A stretch of DNA of 64,000 nt from Sediminicola sp963974715 (GTDB lineage: Bacteria; Bacteroidota; Bacteroidia; Flavobacteriales; Flavobacteriaceae). Location: the NCBI GenBank assembly GCA_963974715.1, contig CAXBDK010000001.1:1-64000 (forward strand). The letters run 5' to 3'. The notes beneath the pieces are model-generated. The model was not told where the DNA came from and did no database searches. It saw only the letters and a program-made list of their open reading frames with translations. The position numbers were made by a program, and so were the translations under genes. Below, piece after piece: positions 37,290 to 46,763 of this stretch; the stretch's first letter is position 1; each line of letters starts with the position of its first letter.

Positions 37290-39413
37290 ATGAAAAGATC
37301 GTTTATTATTACAGCCATCCTTCTGGGTTTTTTTCTTCATTCCTGTAATGAACCGCGCAGGCCGATCGCACCTATAGGGGCGGGCAGTGACTGGAGCGAG
37401 TATCTTGGTGGGCCGGGAAGAAACCATTACTCTACATTGGACCAGATCAATGTGGATAATGTTGGCAACTTGAAGGTCGCTTGGCAATATAGCACATTGG
37501 ATACGGGGCAGATCCAAAGCAACCCCTTGATCATTGATGGTGTTCTTTACGGCATGACCGCCACAACCGAACCGTTCGCCCTTAATGCCGCTACGGGCGA
37601 AGAGTACTGGAGAAAGAAAACGGATAGTTTGGATCAGTTCAACACCAGCAGGGGATTGGTATATTGGAAGGATGGCCAGGACAAAAGGATCCTTTATACA
37701 CATGGGGAATGGCTCCATGCCGTGGATGCCGTTACCGGAAAGGATATTGTTTCCTTTGGGGAGAACGGTCGCGTTAGCCTTAAGTCCGGATTGGGGGAAA
37801 CCGCAAAAAATAAGATGGTGCTATCCAATACGCCCGGCACGGTCTATAGAGACCTTATCATTATGCCACTAAGGGTCTCAGAAGGGGCGGATGCCGCTTT
37901 GGGCCATATCCAAGCTTTCAATATCAGGACAGGTGACCTGGAATGGGTATTCCATACCATACCCCGGCCCAACGAATTTGGATTCGATACATGGCCTATG
38001 GATGCGCACAGGAATACCGAAGTTGGTGGTGCGAACAATTGGGCAGGCATGGCCATTGACAGGGAAAGAGGTATCCTCTATGCCCCTACAGGTTCAGCCG
38101 CTTATGATTTCTATGGGAGCAACCGAACAGGAAAAAACCTCTTTGCCAACACTTTGTTGGCGTTAGACGCCGCTACGGGTAAGCGTATTTGGCATTTTCA
38201 GTTCGTTCACCATGATATGTTGGACAGAGATCCCCCGGCGCCCCCCAACTTGGTCACCGTGGACCATAAAGGGAAAAAAGTGGATGCCGTGGCACAGGTA
38301 ACCAAACAGGGCTTTGTATTTGTCTTTGATAGGGAAACGGGCGAACCGCTTTTCCCCATTGAGGAAAGAACCGTTCCCGCTTCGGAGGTTCCAGGCGAGA
38401 ATACGTGGCCTACCCAACCTTTTCCCACAAAGCCCGCACCTTTTGCAAGACATAAGATCACGGAGGCAGATATAAGTCCCTATGCGGAAAATAGGGAGGA
38501 ACTGTTGGAAATCCTTAAAGGGAGCCGATTGGACGGACCTTTTACCCCATTAAGTACAGAGGGAACCCTTGTATATCCCGGTCTGGACGGGGGAGCGGAA
38601 TGGGGGGGCGCAGCTGCAGATCCCGAAGGCATCCTATATGTGAACAGTAGTGAAATGGCGTGGAACATTGGCTTGGGGCCAACCGCGACCGAGCAGGAAC
38701 TGGAGAGCGTTTCCCTCGGTCAGCGTCTGTACACGCTTAACTGTACCGCCTGCCATGGTACAGATCTTAAAGGAAACAGCACAAGTGGTTTTCCTTCCCT
38801 TCTGGAGGCCTCAAAGACCAGCGACAGGAAGGCTATGGCCAATATTATAAAGAATGGAAAAAACATGATGCCGGCCTTTAAGAATATTTCAGGGGAAGAA
38901 ATGGAAGCGCTGCTTGCCTACATCTATGATGGGGAAAAGAAAGGGATGACGTCCAAGGAACCCGGAATGACCGATTCCGATCCGAAAATAACCTACTCCA
39001 TCAACAAATTTGGCAAATTCTTGGACAACAAGGGTTTTCCCGCCATTCGTCCACCATGGGGCACACTCAACGCCATCAATTTAAACACTGGGGAATATTT
39101 GTGGACAGTTCCTTTTGGCACTTATCCGGAATTGATGGAGCAAGGACATCCCATAACGGGTGCAGAAAGCTATGGCGGTCCCGTCGTGACCGCCAGTGGT
39201 CTGTTGTTCATCGCAGCCACTAAGGACAAAATGTTTAGGGTGTACGCTAAGAAAACAGGGGAACTACTATGGGAAACAAAACTTCCCGCTGCGGGTTTTG
39301 CCACTCCTAGCACGTACGAGGCCAATGGAAAGCAATACATCGTTATTGCCTGTGGGGGCAGTAAATTGGATGCGGAGGGAGGCGATAGCTACATTGCCTT
39401 CTCCCTACCATAG
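37290..39413 (+). CDS. PQQ-dependent dehydrogenase with inserted cytochrome c domain, second copy
   Basis: 707-aa lipoprotein (FLHSC, Cys at residue 19). Same architecture as the first copy: glucose-dehydrogenase-like propeller with FVHHDMLDRDPPAPPNL, heme motif CTACH at 485-489, Met ligand region NMMPAF. The ATG at 37290 is chosen; an upstream frame to 37227 overlaps the TonB-receptor gene and delays the signal peptide. Two copies beside one receptor suggest different substrates or expression. Convergent with the AraC regulator. Confidence 0.93.
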   Translation: MKRSFIITAILLGFFLHSCNEPRRPIAPIGAGSDWSEYLGGPGRNHYSTLDQINVDNVGNLKVAWQYSTLDTGQIQSNPLIIDGVLYGMTATTEPFALNAATGEEYWRKKTDSLDQFNTSRGLVYWKDGQDKRILYTHGEWLHAVDAVTGKDIVSFGENGRVSLKSGLGETAKNKMVLSNTPGTVYRDLIIMPLRVSEGADAALGHIQAFNIRTGDLEWVFHTIPRPNEFGFDTWPMDAHRNTEVGGANNWAGMAIDRERGILYAPTGSAAYDFYGSNRTGKNLFANTLLALDAATGKRIWHFQFVHHDMLDRDPPAPPNLVTVDHKGKKVDAVAQVTKQGFVFVFDRETGEPLFPIEERTVPASEVPGENTWPTQPFPTKPAPFARHKITEADISPYAENREELLEILKGSRLDGPFTPLSTEGTLVYPGLDGGAEWGGAAADPEGILYVNSSEMAWNIGLGPTATEQELESVSLGQRLYTLNCTACHGTDLKGNSTSGFPSLLEASKTSDRKAMANIIKNGKNMMPAFKNISGEEMEALLAYIYDGEKKGMTSKEPGMTDSDPKITYSINKFGKFLDNKGFPAIRPPWGTLNAINLNTGEYLWTVPFGTYPELMEQGHPITGAESYGGPVVTASGLLFIAATKDKMFRVYAKKTGELLWETKLPAAGFATPSTYEANGKQYIVIACGGSKLDAEGGDSYIAFSLP

Positions 39414-39518
39414 ATGTTGGATATGTAACAGGCCCGAACACGGAGATACCTGGAATGACCGAACGGGTGCACACTTTCTCAAAAATGGGAAAGACAGCAA
39501 TTCCATTTTTACATATTG

Positions 39519-40421
39519 TTATTCCGAAAAATACGCTTTGGGCGAAATTCCAAAGTACTGCTTAAAGGTTTTATAAAATTGTGAATAACTGCCAAATCCT
39601 ACCCTATAACAGGCTTCACTGATGCTAAAATTGGGATTGTGCTTAATACAGTCAAGAAACTGCTCAAGTTTTAGCTTATTTTTATAATCGACGATACTGG
39701 ACCCTATCTGTTCATTGAACAATCTGCTCAATCGCGAAGAGCTGGCTCCACATTCAAGGGACAATTCATTTAGGCCAAAGTCCCTCTCCGGAAAGTCTTT
39801 TAATAAATTTATGGCTTTTTCCACAGCCGGGTTGAGCACATTATTTTTTTCTTCCGCCCCTTCGGTAAGGAAAAGATGCCATCCAACGGTCATCAAGTAT
39901 GATAGTCCCGCATTTAATAGAATTGGATCCGAATGCAGGTAGGGAGAGTTGTCTTTATAGCCAAAGGCCTGCCCGGCGTAATAATAGGCAGGCGAAAGCA
40001 CGTTTTTCGAATTCAGTTCACACAGGGATTGGCATGTTTTTTCCAATTTCTCGATCGATGAAAGCGAAACCCTTCTGCAAAAGGAGCCTTTGGGATTTTG
40101 TTCCGATAAGATGTAGTACTTTTCTTTTAAGAACTGGTTTTTCTTAAAAAGATCTTCTTTGAACACCACCACGTACATTTGAAAGTTGGAATCCGTTTTC
40201 GTAAGCTGATGCTCCTGACCGGGAAAAAGCCATACAATATTTCCAGGCGTCAGTTTGTAACACTGGTCTGAAAGGATATACTCCGCACAGCCCTTGATGA
40301 CTATGTTCAGTTCGAGCTCTTTGTGACGATGGGGATTGCGCATTCCCACCTTATGTTTTTTGGAGTCATAAAGAAAGACAAAACCCTGATGATTTTTTTC
40401 TATTTTAAGTTCTTCTACCAT
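39519..40421 (-). CDS. AraC-family transcriptional regulator
   Basis: 300-aa activator: N-terminal cupin-like sensor (HRHKELELNIVIKG near residue 30) and C-terminal double helix-turn-helix (about 205-298) with CGASSSRLSRLFNEQIG and VGFGSYSQFYKTFKQYFG. Divergent from the catabolic operon starting at 40554; the 132-bp gap is AT-rich and presumably holds both promoters. Likely activates that operon in response to a sugar or sugar acid (inference). Confidence 0.95.
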   Translation of the reverse strand: MVEELKIEKNHQGFVFLYDSKKHKVGMRNPHRHKELELNIVIKGCAEYILSDQCYKLTPGNIVWLFPGQEHQLTKTDSNFQMYVVVFKEDLFKKNQFLKEKYYILSEQNPKGSFCRRVSLSSIEKLEKTCQSLCELNSKNVLSPAYYYAGQAFGYKDNSPYLHSDPILLNAGLSYLMTVGWHLFLTEGAEEKNNVLNPAVEKAINLLKDFPERDFGLNELSLECGASSSRLSRLFNEQIGSSIVDYKNKLKLEQFLDCIKHNPNFSISEACYRVGFGSYSQFYKTFKQYFGISPKAYFSE

Positions 40422-40553
40422 AATTTTCTATCTCCCTGTTGCATGAATAAATAATAATCACTCTTTGATTAGAAATGAAATATACCATGACCATAGAAAA
40501 ACTAACTTACAAAAAAATAATAATATAATCTTTTCTTAAAAAATCTATTTTAT

Positions 40554-41387
40554 ATGAAATTAACCGAGGAAGAAATTAAGAAGTTCGCAGCAGATGGCTT
40601 TTTGATAAAAAGTGGTCTTTTTTCCAAAGAAGAAATAGCAGCATTGAGTAAAAAGGCGCATAATGATCGTGCGATGGACAAATCCGCCTCGTCAATGGAT
40701 GACGGGAAAGGAAATGCAATTCGGTTGTCGTTGTGGAACCATCCGGGTGACGGTATTTATGGAATGTTCGCCAGGTGCAAAAAACTTGTTGAAAGTGTGG
40801 AGCAACTTTTAGGAGGCGAGGTATACCATTATCATTCCAAGATGGTACTTAAAGACGCCAAAGTCGGGGGGGCTTGGGCATGGCATCAGGATTATGGGTA
40901 TTGGTACCAAAATGGTCTGTTGTTTCCGGATTTGCTCAGCGTTATGATAGCCGTGGATAGGACCTCAAAAGAAAACGGGTGCCTACAGGTAATTCCGGGC
41001 TCCCATAAAATGGGCCGCGTAAACCATATATTAAGTGGGGACCAGGCAGGAGCAGACATGGAACGTGTAAATGAGGTTTTAAAGCTAAGGGAAAAATTGT
41101 ACTGCGAAATGGAACCCGGTGATGCACTCTTTTTTCATTCAAACCTGCTACACGCTTCCGACCCCAACAATTCTGAGAACTCCAGATGGACCATGATCTG
41201 TGCCTATAATAAAGCTTCGAACAATCCATACAAGGAATCGCATCATCCATCCTATACCAAATTGGGCAAGGTGGAGGACGATATGATCCTTAAGGTGGCC
41301 GCCATGACCTCCGATCGTTCGGATGTTGAGTTTGCAGATCTCTCCTCTAACGATAAGAGTGCAAGTAGCTTGAAAGAAAATCTTTAA
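40554..41387 (+). CDS. Phytanoyl-CoA dioxygenase (PhyH)-family Fe(II)/2-oxoglutarate oxygenase
   Basis: 277-aa non-heme iron dioxygenase. Seen: facial triad candidates in WHQDYGYW (His, Asp) and FFHSNLLHASDPNNSENSR (His), followed by the Arg that binds 2-oxoglutarate. Cytosolic. First gene of the five-gene operon with an isomerase, a Gfo/Idh/MocA dehydrogenase, an aldo/keto reductase and a creatininase-family hydrolase. Its likely task is hydroxylation or demethylation-type oxidation of a small polyol or sugar derivative (inference). Confidence 0.92.
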   Translation: MKLTEEEIKKFAADGFLIKSGLFSKEEIAALSKKAHNDRAMDKSASSMDDGKGNAIRLSLWNHPGDGIYGMFARCKKLVESVEQLLGGEVYHYHSKMVLKDAKVGGAWAWHQDYGYWYQNGLLFPDLLSVMIAVDRTSKENGCLQVIPGSHKMGRVNHILSGDQAGADMERVNEVLKLREKLYCEMEPGDALFFHSNLLHASDPNNSENSRWTMICAYNKASNNPYKESHHPSYTKLGKVEDDMILKVAAMTSDRSDVEFADLSSNDKSASSLKENL

Positions 41388-41417
41388 CTTTCAAGGAAAT
41401 AAACTAAACCAATTTAT

Positions 41418-42239
41418 ATGAAACTAGGAATTATAAACAGTGCTTTTGCCCAAGCGGGCGTAGATACCAAAACCGGTCTGGAACACATTGCCAGATTAGG
41501 CTTTGATACGGTGGATATTTTTCCCGAACCCATGACAATAGACCAAAAGGAGGTGGATCTCATCAAAAATATCTGCGACACAAAAAATCTTCCCATAGTG
41601 TCCGTGGTGGTGGTAGCTTTTGGACTTGTTGATTTTAATGACCCCGTGAGGGAATTTCATGAGAAAAGAGTCAAAAAAGCGGTAGATCTCGTCAGGGAAT
41701 TCGGAGCCAAAAACGTACTGTTGGTATTGGGCGAATACATATGGCAAAGGGAAGTGATCCCTCCGCAGGCCCAATGGGATTGGGGGGTGCAACATACAAG
41801 GAATATTGCTGAATATGCCGCGCAATATGGAGTGGAAATAGCTTTGGAGCTAGAGCCTTTTAGGCTCAGTCTCTTGAATTCGGTACCTAAAATGGCCCAG
41901 TTCATCAATGATTGTGGACTCCCGAACGTAAAGGCCAATATAGATATCAGCCATTTGGTGCTGGCAGATTCATCTCCCTCAGAGCTATCCCTCCTTAAGG
42001 GAAAAGCGGCCCATGTACATATCAGCGATTGCGATGGAATGGTGCACGGCGACCTCCCACCTGGCCGTGGCGTGGTAAAATTTGCCCCTTACCTTCAAGC
42101 CATAAAGGAATTGGATTTTGAAGGCTCCGTTTCGCTGGAGCTAGAATATTCCCCTGACCCTTCCAAAATAGTCGAATGGGTTGAAGAAGCCTACCGCACC
42201 ACAAATGAACTTATGCAACAGGTAGGTCTGAGAACCTGA
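41418..42239 (+). CDS. Sugar phosphate isomerase/epimerase (xylose-isomerase-like TIM barrel)
   Basis: 273-aa cytosolic TIM barrel. Metal ligands visible: Glu in ALELEPFRL, Asp in ANIDISHLV, His in AHVHISDCDG and Glu in SLELEYSP. Fits keto-sugar or keto-sugar-acid epimerases such as IolO/IolH or hydroxypyruvate-isomerase relatives. Thirty bases after PhyH. Confidence 0.93.
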   Translation: MKLGIINSAFAQAGVDTKTGLEHIARLGFDTVDIFPEPMTIDQKEVDLIKNICDTKNLPIVSVVVVAFGLVDFNDPVREFHEKRVKKAVDLVREFGAKNVLLVLGEYIWQREVIPPQAQWDWGVQHTRNIAEYAAQYGVEIALELEPFRLSLLNSVPKMAQFINDCGLPNVKANIDISHLVLADSSPSELSLLKGKAAHVHISDCDGMVHGDLPPGRGVVKFAPYLQAIKELDFEGSVSLELEYSPDPSKIVEWVEEAYRTTNELMQQVGLRT

Positions 42240-42272
42240 AGCAGGATCCTAATGGCAACCTAAAACAAACCG

Positions 42273-43388
42273 ATGAGTACAGAGAACGACGGCTATGGTC
42301 TGAGTGCCGAAAAAGCGGCCCACGAAATTAAACCGCCCACAATAAATTATTTACCGCAAAAGCCCAGATCATATAATCCCAATATAGGAATTATAGGTAC
42401 AGGCGGGATCAGTGATTATCATTTACGGAACTATAGGGATTTTGGCCTAAAGGTGGTCGCCATTGCCAATCGCACCCTTTCCAAGGCGATAAAAATTAGG
42501 GACAAGTACTATCCGGAAGCCGAAGTGTATGAAGATTATAAAAAGCTACTGGAAAGGGATGATATAGAGGTGGTGGACATAACACCACACCCCTTGGACA
42601 GATTGCCTATACTAAAAGCCGCCCTCCATGCCCAAAAACATGTGCTAAGCCAAAAACCCTTTGTACTAAATATCCATGAAGGGGAAGAACTGCTAAAATT
42701 GGCAAAAGAAAAAAAAGTAAGGATAGCTGTTAACCAAAATGGGAGATGGGCTCCCCATTTTAGTTATATGAGGGAGGCCATTAGGGCGGGCATCATCGGA
42801 AGGCCCGTTTCCGTAGATTTCTCCTTACAATGGGACCAGACCTGGATTACGGGCAATCCGGCCTTTGAAAATATCCCACACATGGTACTCCTGGACTTTG
42901 CGGTCCACTGGTTTGATATTACCGCCTCCTTTATGCAAGGTATGGTACCGACCGCTGTTTATGCCTCCGTTCGAAGATTTGGTGAGCAGCAATATACCCC
43001 TCCCGCACTGGCATCGTGTATTATTGATTATGAAGAGTCGCAGGTAAGGATGGCATTTAATGCCCATACCGTATTGGGAGAGGAGGATGTCACTACCATT
43101 GTTGGGACAAAGGGTACCCTAAGGAGCAAGGGCCCCGGACTGAACGAACAACCTATAATGGAACTTTATTTGGAACAGGGATCCGTAAAAGTACCGCTTG
43201 AAGGGTCTTGGTTTGAAAATGGATTTAAAGGTACCATGGGAGAATTGTTATGTGCCATTGAAGAAGACCGTGAGCCCCTCAACGGCGCAGAAGAAAATTT
43301 GAACAGCTTGAGATTGTGTTTTGCCGCCCTGGAAAGTGCGGATAAAAAGAAAATCATAGTACCGGGAACGGTATATTCGGCCAGATAG
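42273..43388 (+). CDS. Gfo/Idh/MocA-family oxidoreductase
   Basis: 371-aa NAD(P)-dependent sugar or cyclitol dehydrogenase. Seen: Rossmann start IGIIGTGGISDYHLRNY, the K of the EKP-like motif in SQKPFVL, and the C-terminal substrate domain with HWFDITASFM. An N-terminal extension of about 38 residues precedes the Rossmann fold. Relatives include myo-inositol 2-dehydrogenase and 1,5-anhydrofructose reductase. Confidence 0.93.
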   Translation: MSTENDGYGLSAEKAAHEIKPPTINYLPQKPRSYNPNIGIIGTGGISDYHLRNYRDFGLKVVAIANRTLSKAIKIRDKYYPEAEVYEDYKKLLERDDIEVVDITPHPLDRLPILKAALHAQKHVLSQKPFVLNIHEGEELLKLAKEKKVRIAVNQNGRWAPHFSYMREAIRAGIIGRPVSVDFSLQWDQTWITGNPAFENIPHMVLLDFAVHWFDITASFMQGMVPTAVYASVRRFGEQQYTPPALASCIIDYEESQVRMAFNAHTVLGEEDVTTIVGTKGTLRSKGPGLNEQPIMELYLEQGSVKVPLEGSWFENGFKGTMGELLCAIEEDREPLNGAEENLNSLRLCFAALESADKKKIIVPGTVYSAR

Positions 43389-43411
43389 GCCAAATCAAAA
43401 TTTTATTATAT

Positions 43412-44419
43412 ATGGATTTGAAAAGGACCCAATTTAGGAATTCCAATAGATATGTATCGGAACTGTGTTTCGGGGCTTGGGGCCTTTCGGGAATATTTGG
43501 CACCTATCCTGAAAAATTACTTATTAATTCCGTTCTAAATTGCTTGGACAAGGGAATCAATTTTATTGATACAGCACGGGATTATGGAAATTCCGAACAA
43601 ATCGTTGGAAAAGCACTAAAGCAATATAAAGGGGATATGCCCTTTATAGCGACCAAGATACAGTCCAAAGGACCTGGTATGCTGAGATGGGGAATGCCAC
43701 GGGACGTTAACGAGGTATTTCCCAAAGGATGGATCACAAAAAGTACCGAGGAAAGCCTGCGGCAATTACAGCTTGAAAAGGTAGACCTGATGCAGTTACA
43801 TTTATATTGGGCCAATTGGGGGACCGACGGATATTGGATGGAAGAACTTCAGCAACTCAAGGATAATGGCAAAATAGATCATATTGGCATTTCCATTCCA
43901 GACCATCGCCACGAAAATGCGTTGATATTGGTGAACAGTGGCTTGATCGATTCGGTACAGACCGTCGTAAATATTTTTGACCCCTTGGCTTTTGACAGTT
44001 TGATTCCCCTTTGCCAAGAAAAAAAAGTTGCCGTACTTGCCCGATGTGTCTTGGACCAAGGAGGTCTTACGGGGTTTTTGACCCCAGAAACGAACTTTGG
44101 GGAGGGAGATTTGAGGAAAATTCTTTTCCCTGATGATATAAGGGAAGAATATATTGGAAAGGTGAAATCTTTGCAAAGGTATATCCCCACCTATGCCCCA
44201 AATATAACCTCCCTTGCCATCAAGTTTGTCCTGGCACATCCTGGAGTGACCGCTGCGCCGATCTCCATGCATATTGAAAAATTCGCAAATGGAAATATTG
44301 CCGTGCTTCAAGAGCCCCCATTGCCTGAATCGATCTTCCAAGAACTTAGGATGCACCATAGATGGTCAAAAAATTTGTTCAACAACGTATACTGGGCCGA
44401 TGGGATATATCAGGAATAG
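43412..44419 (+). CDS. Aldo/keto reductase of the catabolic operon
   Basis: 335-aa NAD(P)H oxidoreductase. Tetrad: Asp and Tyr in FIDTARDYGNSE, Lys in MPFIATKIQSKG, His in LMQLHLYW. Overlaps the next gene by 20 nt, evidence for translational coupling. Probably reduces or oxidises a pathway keto-intermediate. Confidence 0.94.
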   Translation: MDLKRTQFRNSNRYVSELCFGAWGLSGIFGTYPEKLLINSVLNCLDKGINFIDTARDYGNSEQIVGKALKQYKGDMPFIATKIQSKGPGMLRWGMPRDVNEVFPKGWITKSTEESLRQLQLEKVDLMQLHLYWANWGTDGYWMEELQQLKDNGKIDHIGISIPDHRHENALILVNSGLIDSVQTVVNIFDPLAFDSLIPLCQEKKVAVLARCVLDQGGLTGFLTPETNFGEGDLRKILFPDDIREEYIGKVKSLQRYIPTYAPNITSLAIKFVLAHPGVTAAPISMHIEKFANGNIAVLQEPPLPESIFQELRMHHRWSKNLFNNVYWADGIYQE

Positions 44420-45290
44420 CCCTCCGGTAACATGGGCGGAATTATTACCGGATGAATTTCTGAAAAGACAGCATGAATGTCCGGTTGTCTATCTGCCCAT
44501 GGGGCTATGTGAACCACATGGACATGTTTCAGCATTCGGACTGGACACCATAAAGGCGGAATTCATTTGTGAAAATGCGGCCCAACAAATAGGAGGGATC
44601 GTAGCGCCCACCCAAGGCTACCACATCCATGAAACGGGATATCATGCCCCTTGGCTGGAAGAAGTGTTGGGAGAGGCAAACCCTCATATGGCAGCCATTC
44701 CTCCCGATATACTGCTCCACCTGTTCCTCTACCAGCTTCGGGCATTCAACAATGCCGGTTTTAAGGCTGCAATAATTATCACCGGCCATGCAGGGGGGAA
44801 CCAAGAAGACCTTCGGTTGGCGGCATCCATATTTATGGAACATTATTCCATGAAGGTGGAAGTAAGGGCGGACCCTGAACTTGTACAGGGAAAATATAAA
44901 AGCGATCATGCAGGAAAATATGAAATATCCCAATTGATGTACATTAGGCCAGATCTTGTGGACATGTCCAAAATTGAAGCGCAATTTTCGGATACGAACC
45001 TTGGCAGGTTCGCCTTGGGACCGGATGCCGCCGATGCCTCGCCGGAGTGGGGAAAAGAGATTATGGATGCATGTGTGGAGGAAACCTGTGCAATTGCAGC
45101 TAAGATCAATGCATCAATAGACAAAAACAAAAATGTTGGGAACATTGATTATGCACAAATGGAAAATCTTTGGCATAAGCTCAAATCCCGGCGGAAGGAT
45201 TGGACCACATGGAATTTACATAAAGGACAAACTCCTGCAGGAGAAGGCTCCCGATGGAAAGCATACGAAAAATTGGATGGACACGGATGA
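44400..45290 (+). CDS. Creatininase-family amidohydrolase-like protein (IolN-like candidate)
   Basis: About 296 aa with start at 44400, overlapping the aldo/keto reductase by 20 nt; longer readings start deep inside that gene. Metal-binding motif MGLCEPHGHVSAFGLDT supplies Glu, His, His and Asp, and TGHAGGNQEDL gives the later His. The family includes creatininase, mycofactocin and riboflavin enzymes and IolN, the ring-opening hydrolase of 3-dehydro-scyllo-inosose in Thermotoga. With an isomerase, a Gfo/Idh enzyme and an oxidoreductase beside it, a ring-opening role is plausible (inference). Confidence 0.88.
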   Translation: MGYIRNSPPVTWAELLPDEFLKRQHECPVVYLPMGLCEPHGHVSAFGLDTIKAEFICENAAQQIGGIVAPTQGYHIHETGYHAPWLEEVLGEANPHMAAIPPDILLHLFLYQLRAFNNAGFKAAIIITGHAGGNQEDLRLAASIFMEHYSMKVEVRADPELVQGKYKSDHAGKYEISQLMYIRPDLVDMSKIEAQFSDTNLGRFALGPDAADASPEWGKEIMDACVEETCAIAAKINASIDKNKNVGNIDYAQMENLWHKLKSRRKDWTTWNLHKGQTPAGEGSRWKAYEKLDGHG

Positions 45291-45484
45291 TCGTTTGCAA
45301 TATGGGAGCCACTACTTCCGCCAATAGGCTCCTAAACGGTCTTTCAATTGTGGCATTGTAGCCCTTTCAGCCATTTTAATACGGTCCAACTACAGTATAT
45401 TTTGTCTAACGATCTAACTTTTTCTTTTTTGCTGCCTTTCAAACCTTTAAGGATTTACTTAACATAATAATAGAAATAATTTAA

Positions 45485-45492
45485 TAGTTTTG
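45485..45492 (+). promoter_or_regulatory. Candidate -7 box
   Basis: TAGTTTTG fits TAnnTTTG, 20 bases before the ATG of the following small gene, in an AT-rich stretch. Confidence 0.45.
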
Positions 45493-45512
45493 GCGCACAA
45501 AATAGATCAAAG

Positions 45513-46217
45513 ATGAAAAATACCATTTGTACATTTGTCTTATGTGGCTTGGGAGCAATTGTCTCCGCACAGGGCCAAGGGGAATTGCAGAAACATTACG
45601 AGGCTTTTTATAAGGAAATGAGGTTGCAGGGAGATGTGAACGGCGTGATCAATGCCCTAACCCACCTGAACGTTCTTTCCCCCTCCAAGGAAAGAAGGGA
45701 TACATTGGCCTATATCTATGCCAACGAAAATCAGCACCTACAGGCACTCAATACCATTGGGATCGAAAAAAGCGAAACCGATTCCGACCTTGCGGTACAG
45801 GTAAAGGCAATCTCCCTAAAGGCACTGAACCAGCCCAAAAGGGCAATAGAACAGTTTGAGATTTTGTACAAAAGGACCCCAAACCCTTATTTGGCCTATG
45901 AACTGGCCGATCTTAAAATACAAACGGGCGACGGCGCGGGCGCGGGCACCCATATTGAATACGGACTTGCCAATGCCAAGGAAGATATGAAATATGCCTT
46001 TTACGAAAGGCAGCAACCATATGAGGTACCCTTAAAAGCGGCCTTCCTTCACCTAAGGGGCTTATTGCTCTTCAATGCCGACAGGAACAATATCGATGCC
46101 GCGCTGGTCCCCATTAACGAGGCCCTACAACTGGAGCCCAATTTTAATTTGGCCAGTTTGAGCAAACAGGCGCTGGAAGCTAGAAAGACCGCTGCCGCAG
46201 AACCCAAAAAAGAATAG
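45513..46217 (+). CDS. Exported TPR-like hypothetical protein
   Basis: 234 aa: signal peptide (cleavage near VSA-Q), then helical hairpins reminiscent of tetratricopeptide repeats (RAIEQFEILYKRTPNPYLAYELADL, ALVPINEALQLEPNFNLASL region). No recognised named family; probably a periplasmic scaffold. Monocistronic and convergent with the next genes. Confidence 0.8.
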   Translation: MKNTICTFVLCGLGAIVSAQGQGELQKHYEAFYKEMRLQGDVNGVINALTHLNVLSPSKERRDTLAYIYANENQHLQALNTIGIEKSETDSDLAVQVKAISLKALNQPKRAIEQFEILYKRTPNPYLAYELADLKIQTGDGAGAGTHIEYGLANAKEDMKYAFYERQQPYEVPLKAAFLHLRGLLLFNADRNNIDAALVPINEALQLEPNFNLASLSKQALEARKTAAAEPKKE

Positions 46218-46230
46218 GTAAAAGACCGTT

Positions 46231-46255
46231 GGGAGGCGTTCCTAGGGCGCTTCCT
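46231..46255. terminator. Possible bidirectional hairpin between convergent genes
   Basis: GGGAGGCG and CGCTTCCT pair over 8 bp with two wobble pairs and a 9-nt loop, centred between the stops of the two convergent genes. Confidence 0.35.
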
Positions 46256-46763
46256 ACTTCTTTTTCAACTTTTGTACATAGAGGCTATCGGATTCCTTTT
46301 TCAATGCGGTAACCTGGTCTACCAGATCATTGGGGATGGCGATTGAAAGTACGTAATGGGCAATTTTCCACTTTCCATCTACTTTTTTGAGGATTCCCGA
46401 ACCCCTACAAAGTTCCATTTGTGTATCCAAAAGTTCGTCGAACCAAGCAAATTTCCCTTCTTTATCCACATAGATATTTCGTTCAACGGTGGTAAAGCTC
46501 CATGCTTTTCCCCTATCAAAATAGGGTTTGCTAAAGTCTTTAAAGGCTTTGTTCTGCCAATTCTCCGATGCGTCGGTGCCCAAAAAAACGCCCTCATCGG
46601 TCATCTGATCAAAAAAAAGATCGAAATCCGCATCCGCAGCGGCCTTGTGCCATACTTCCATTACATTTTGCACTTGCTGTTTTTCCCCCGTTTGCTGGGC
46701 CGTGGCCGGCAGCGCAACTACCATAAAAAGGAACAGTGCTTTAAAGATCTTGCGTTTTTTCAT
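46254..46763 (-). CDS. SnoaL/NTF2-like exported protein
   Basis: 169 aa with a cleavable signal (ATAQQ) and a cone-fold NTF2-like domain: WHKAAADADFDLFFDQMTDEGVF is the usual start of such proteins. Reaction unknown; the family includes small exported enzymes and binding proteins. Its start overlaps the end of the upstream gene by 23 nt, so the two are co-transcribed. Confidence 0.88.
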   Translation of the reverse strand: MKKRKIFKALFLFMVVALPATAQQTGEKQQVQNVMEVWHKAAADADFDLFFDQMTDEGVFLGTDASENWQNKAFKDFSKPYFDRGKAWSFTTVERNIYVDKEGKFAWFDELLDTQMELCRGSGILKKVDGKWKIAHYVLSIAIPNDLVDQVTALKKESDSLYVQKLKKK

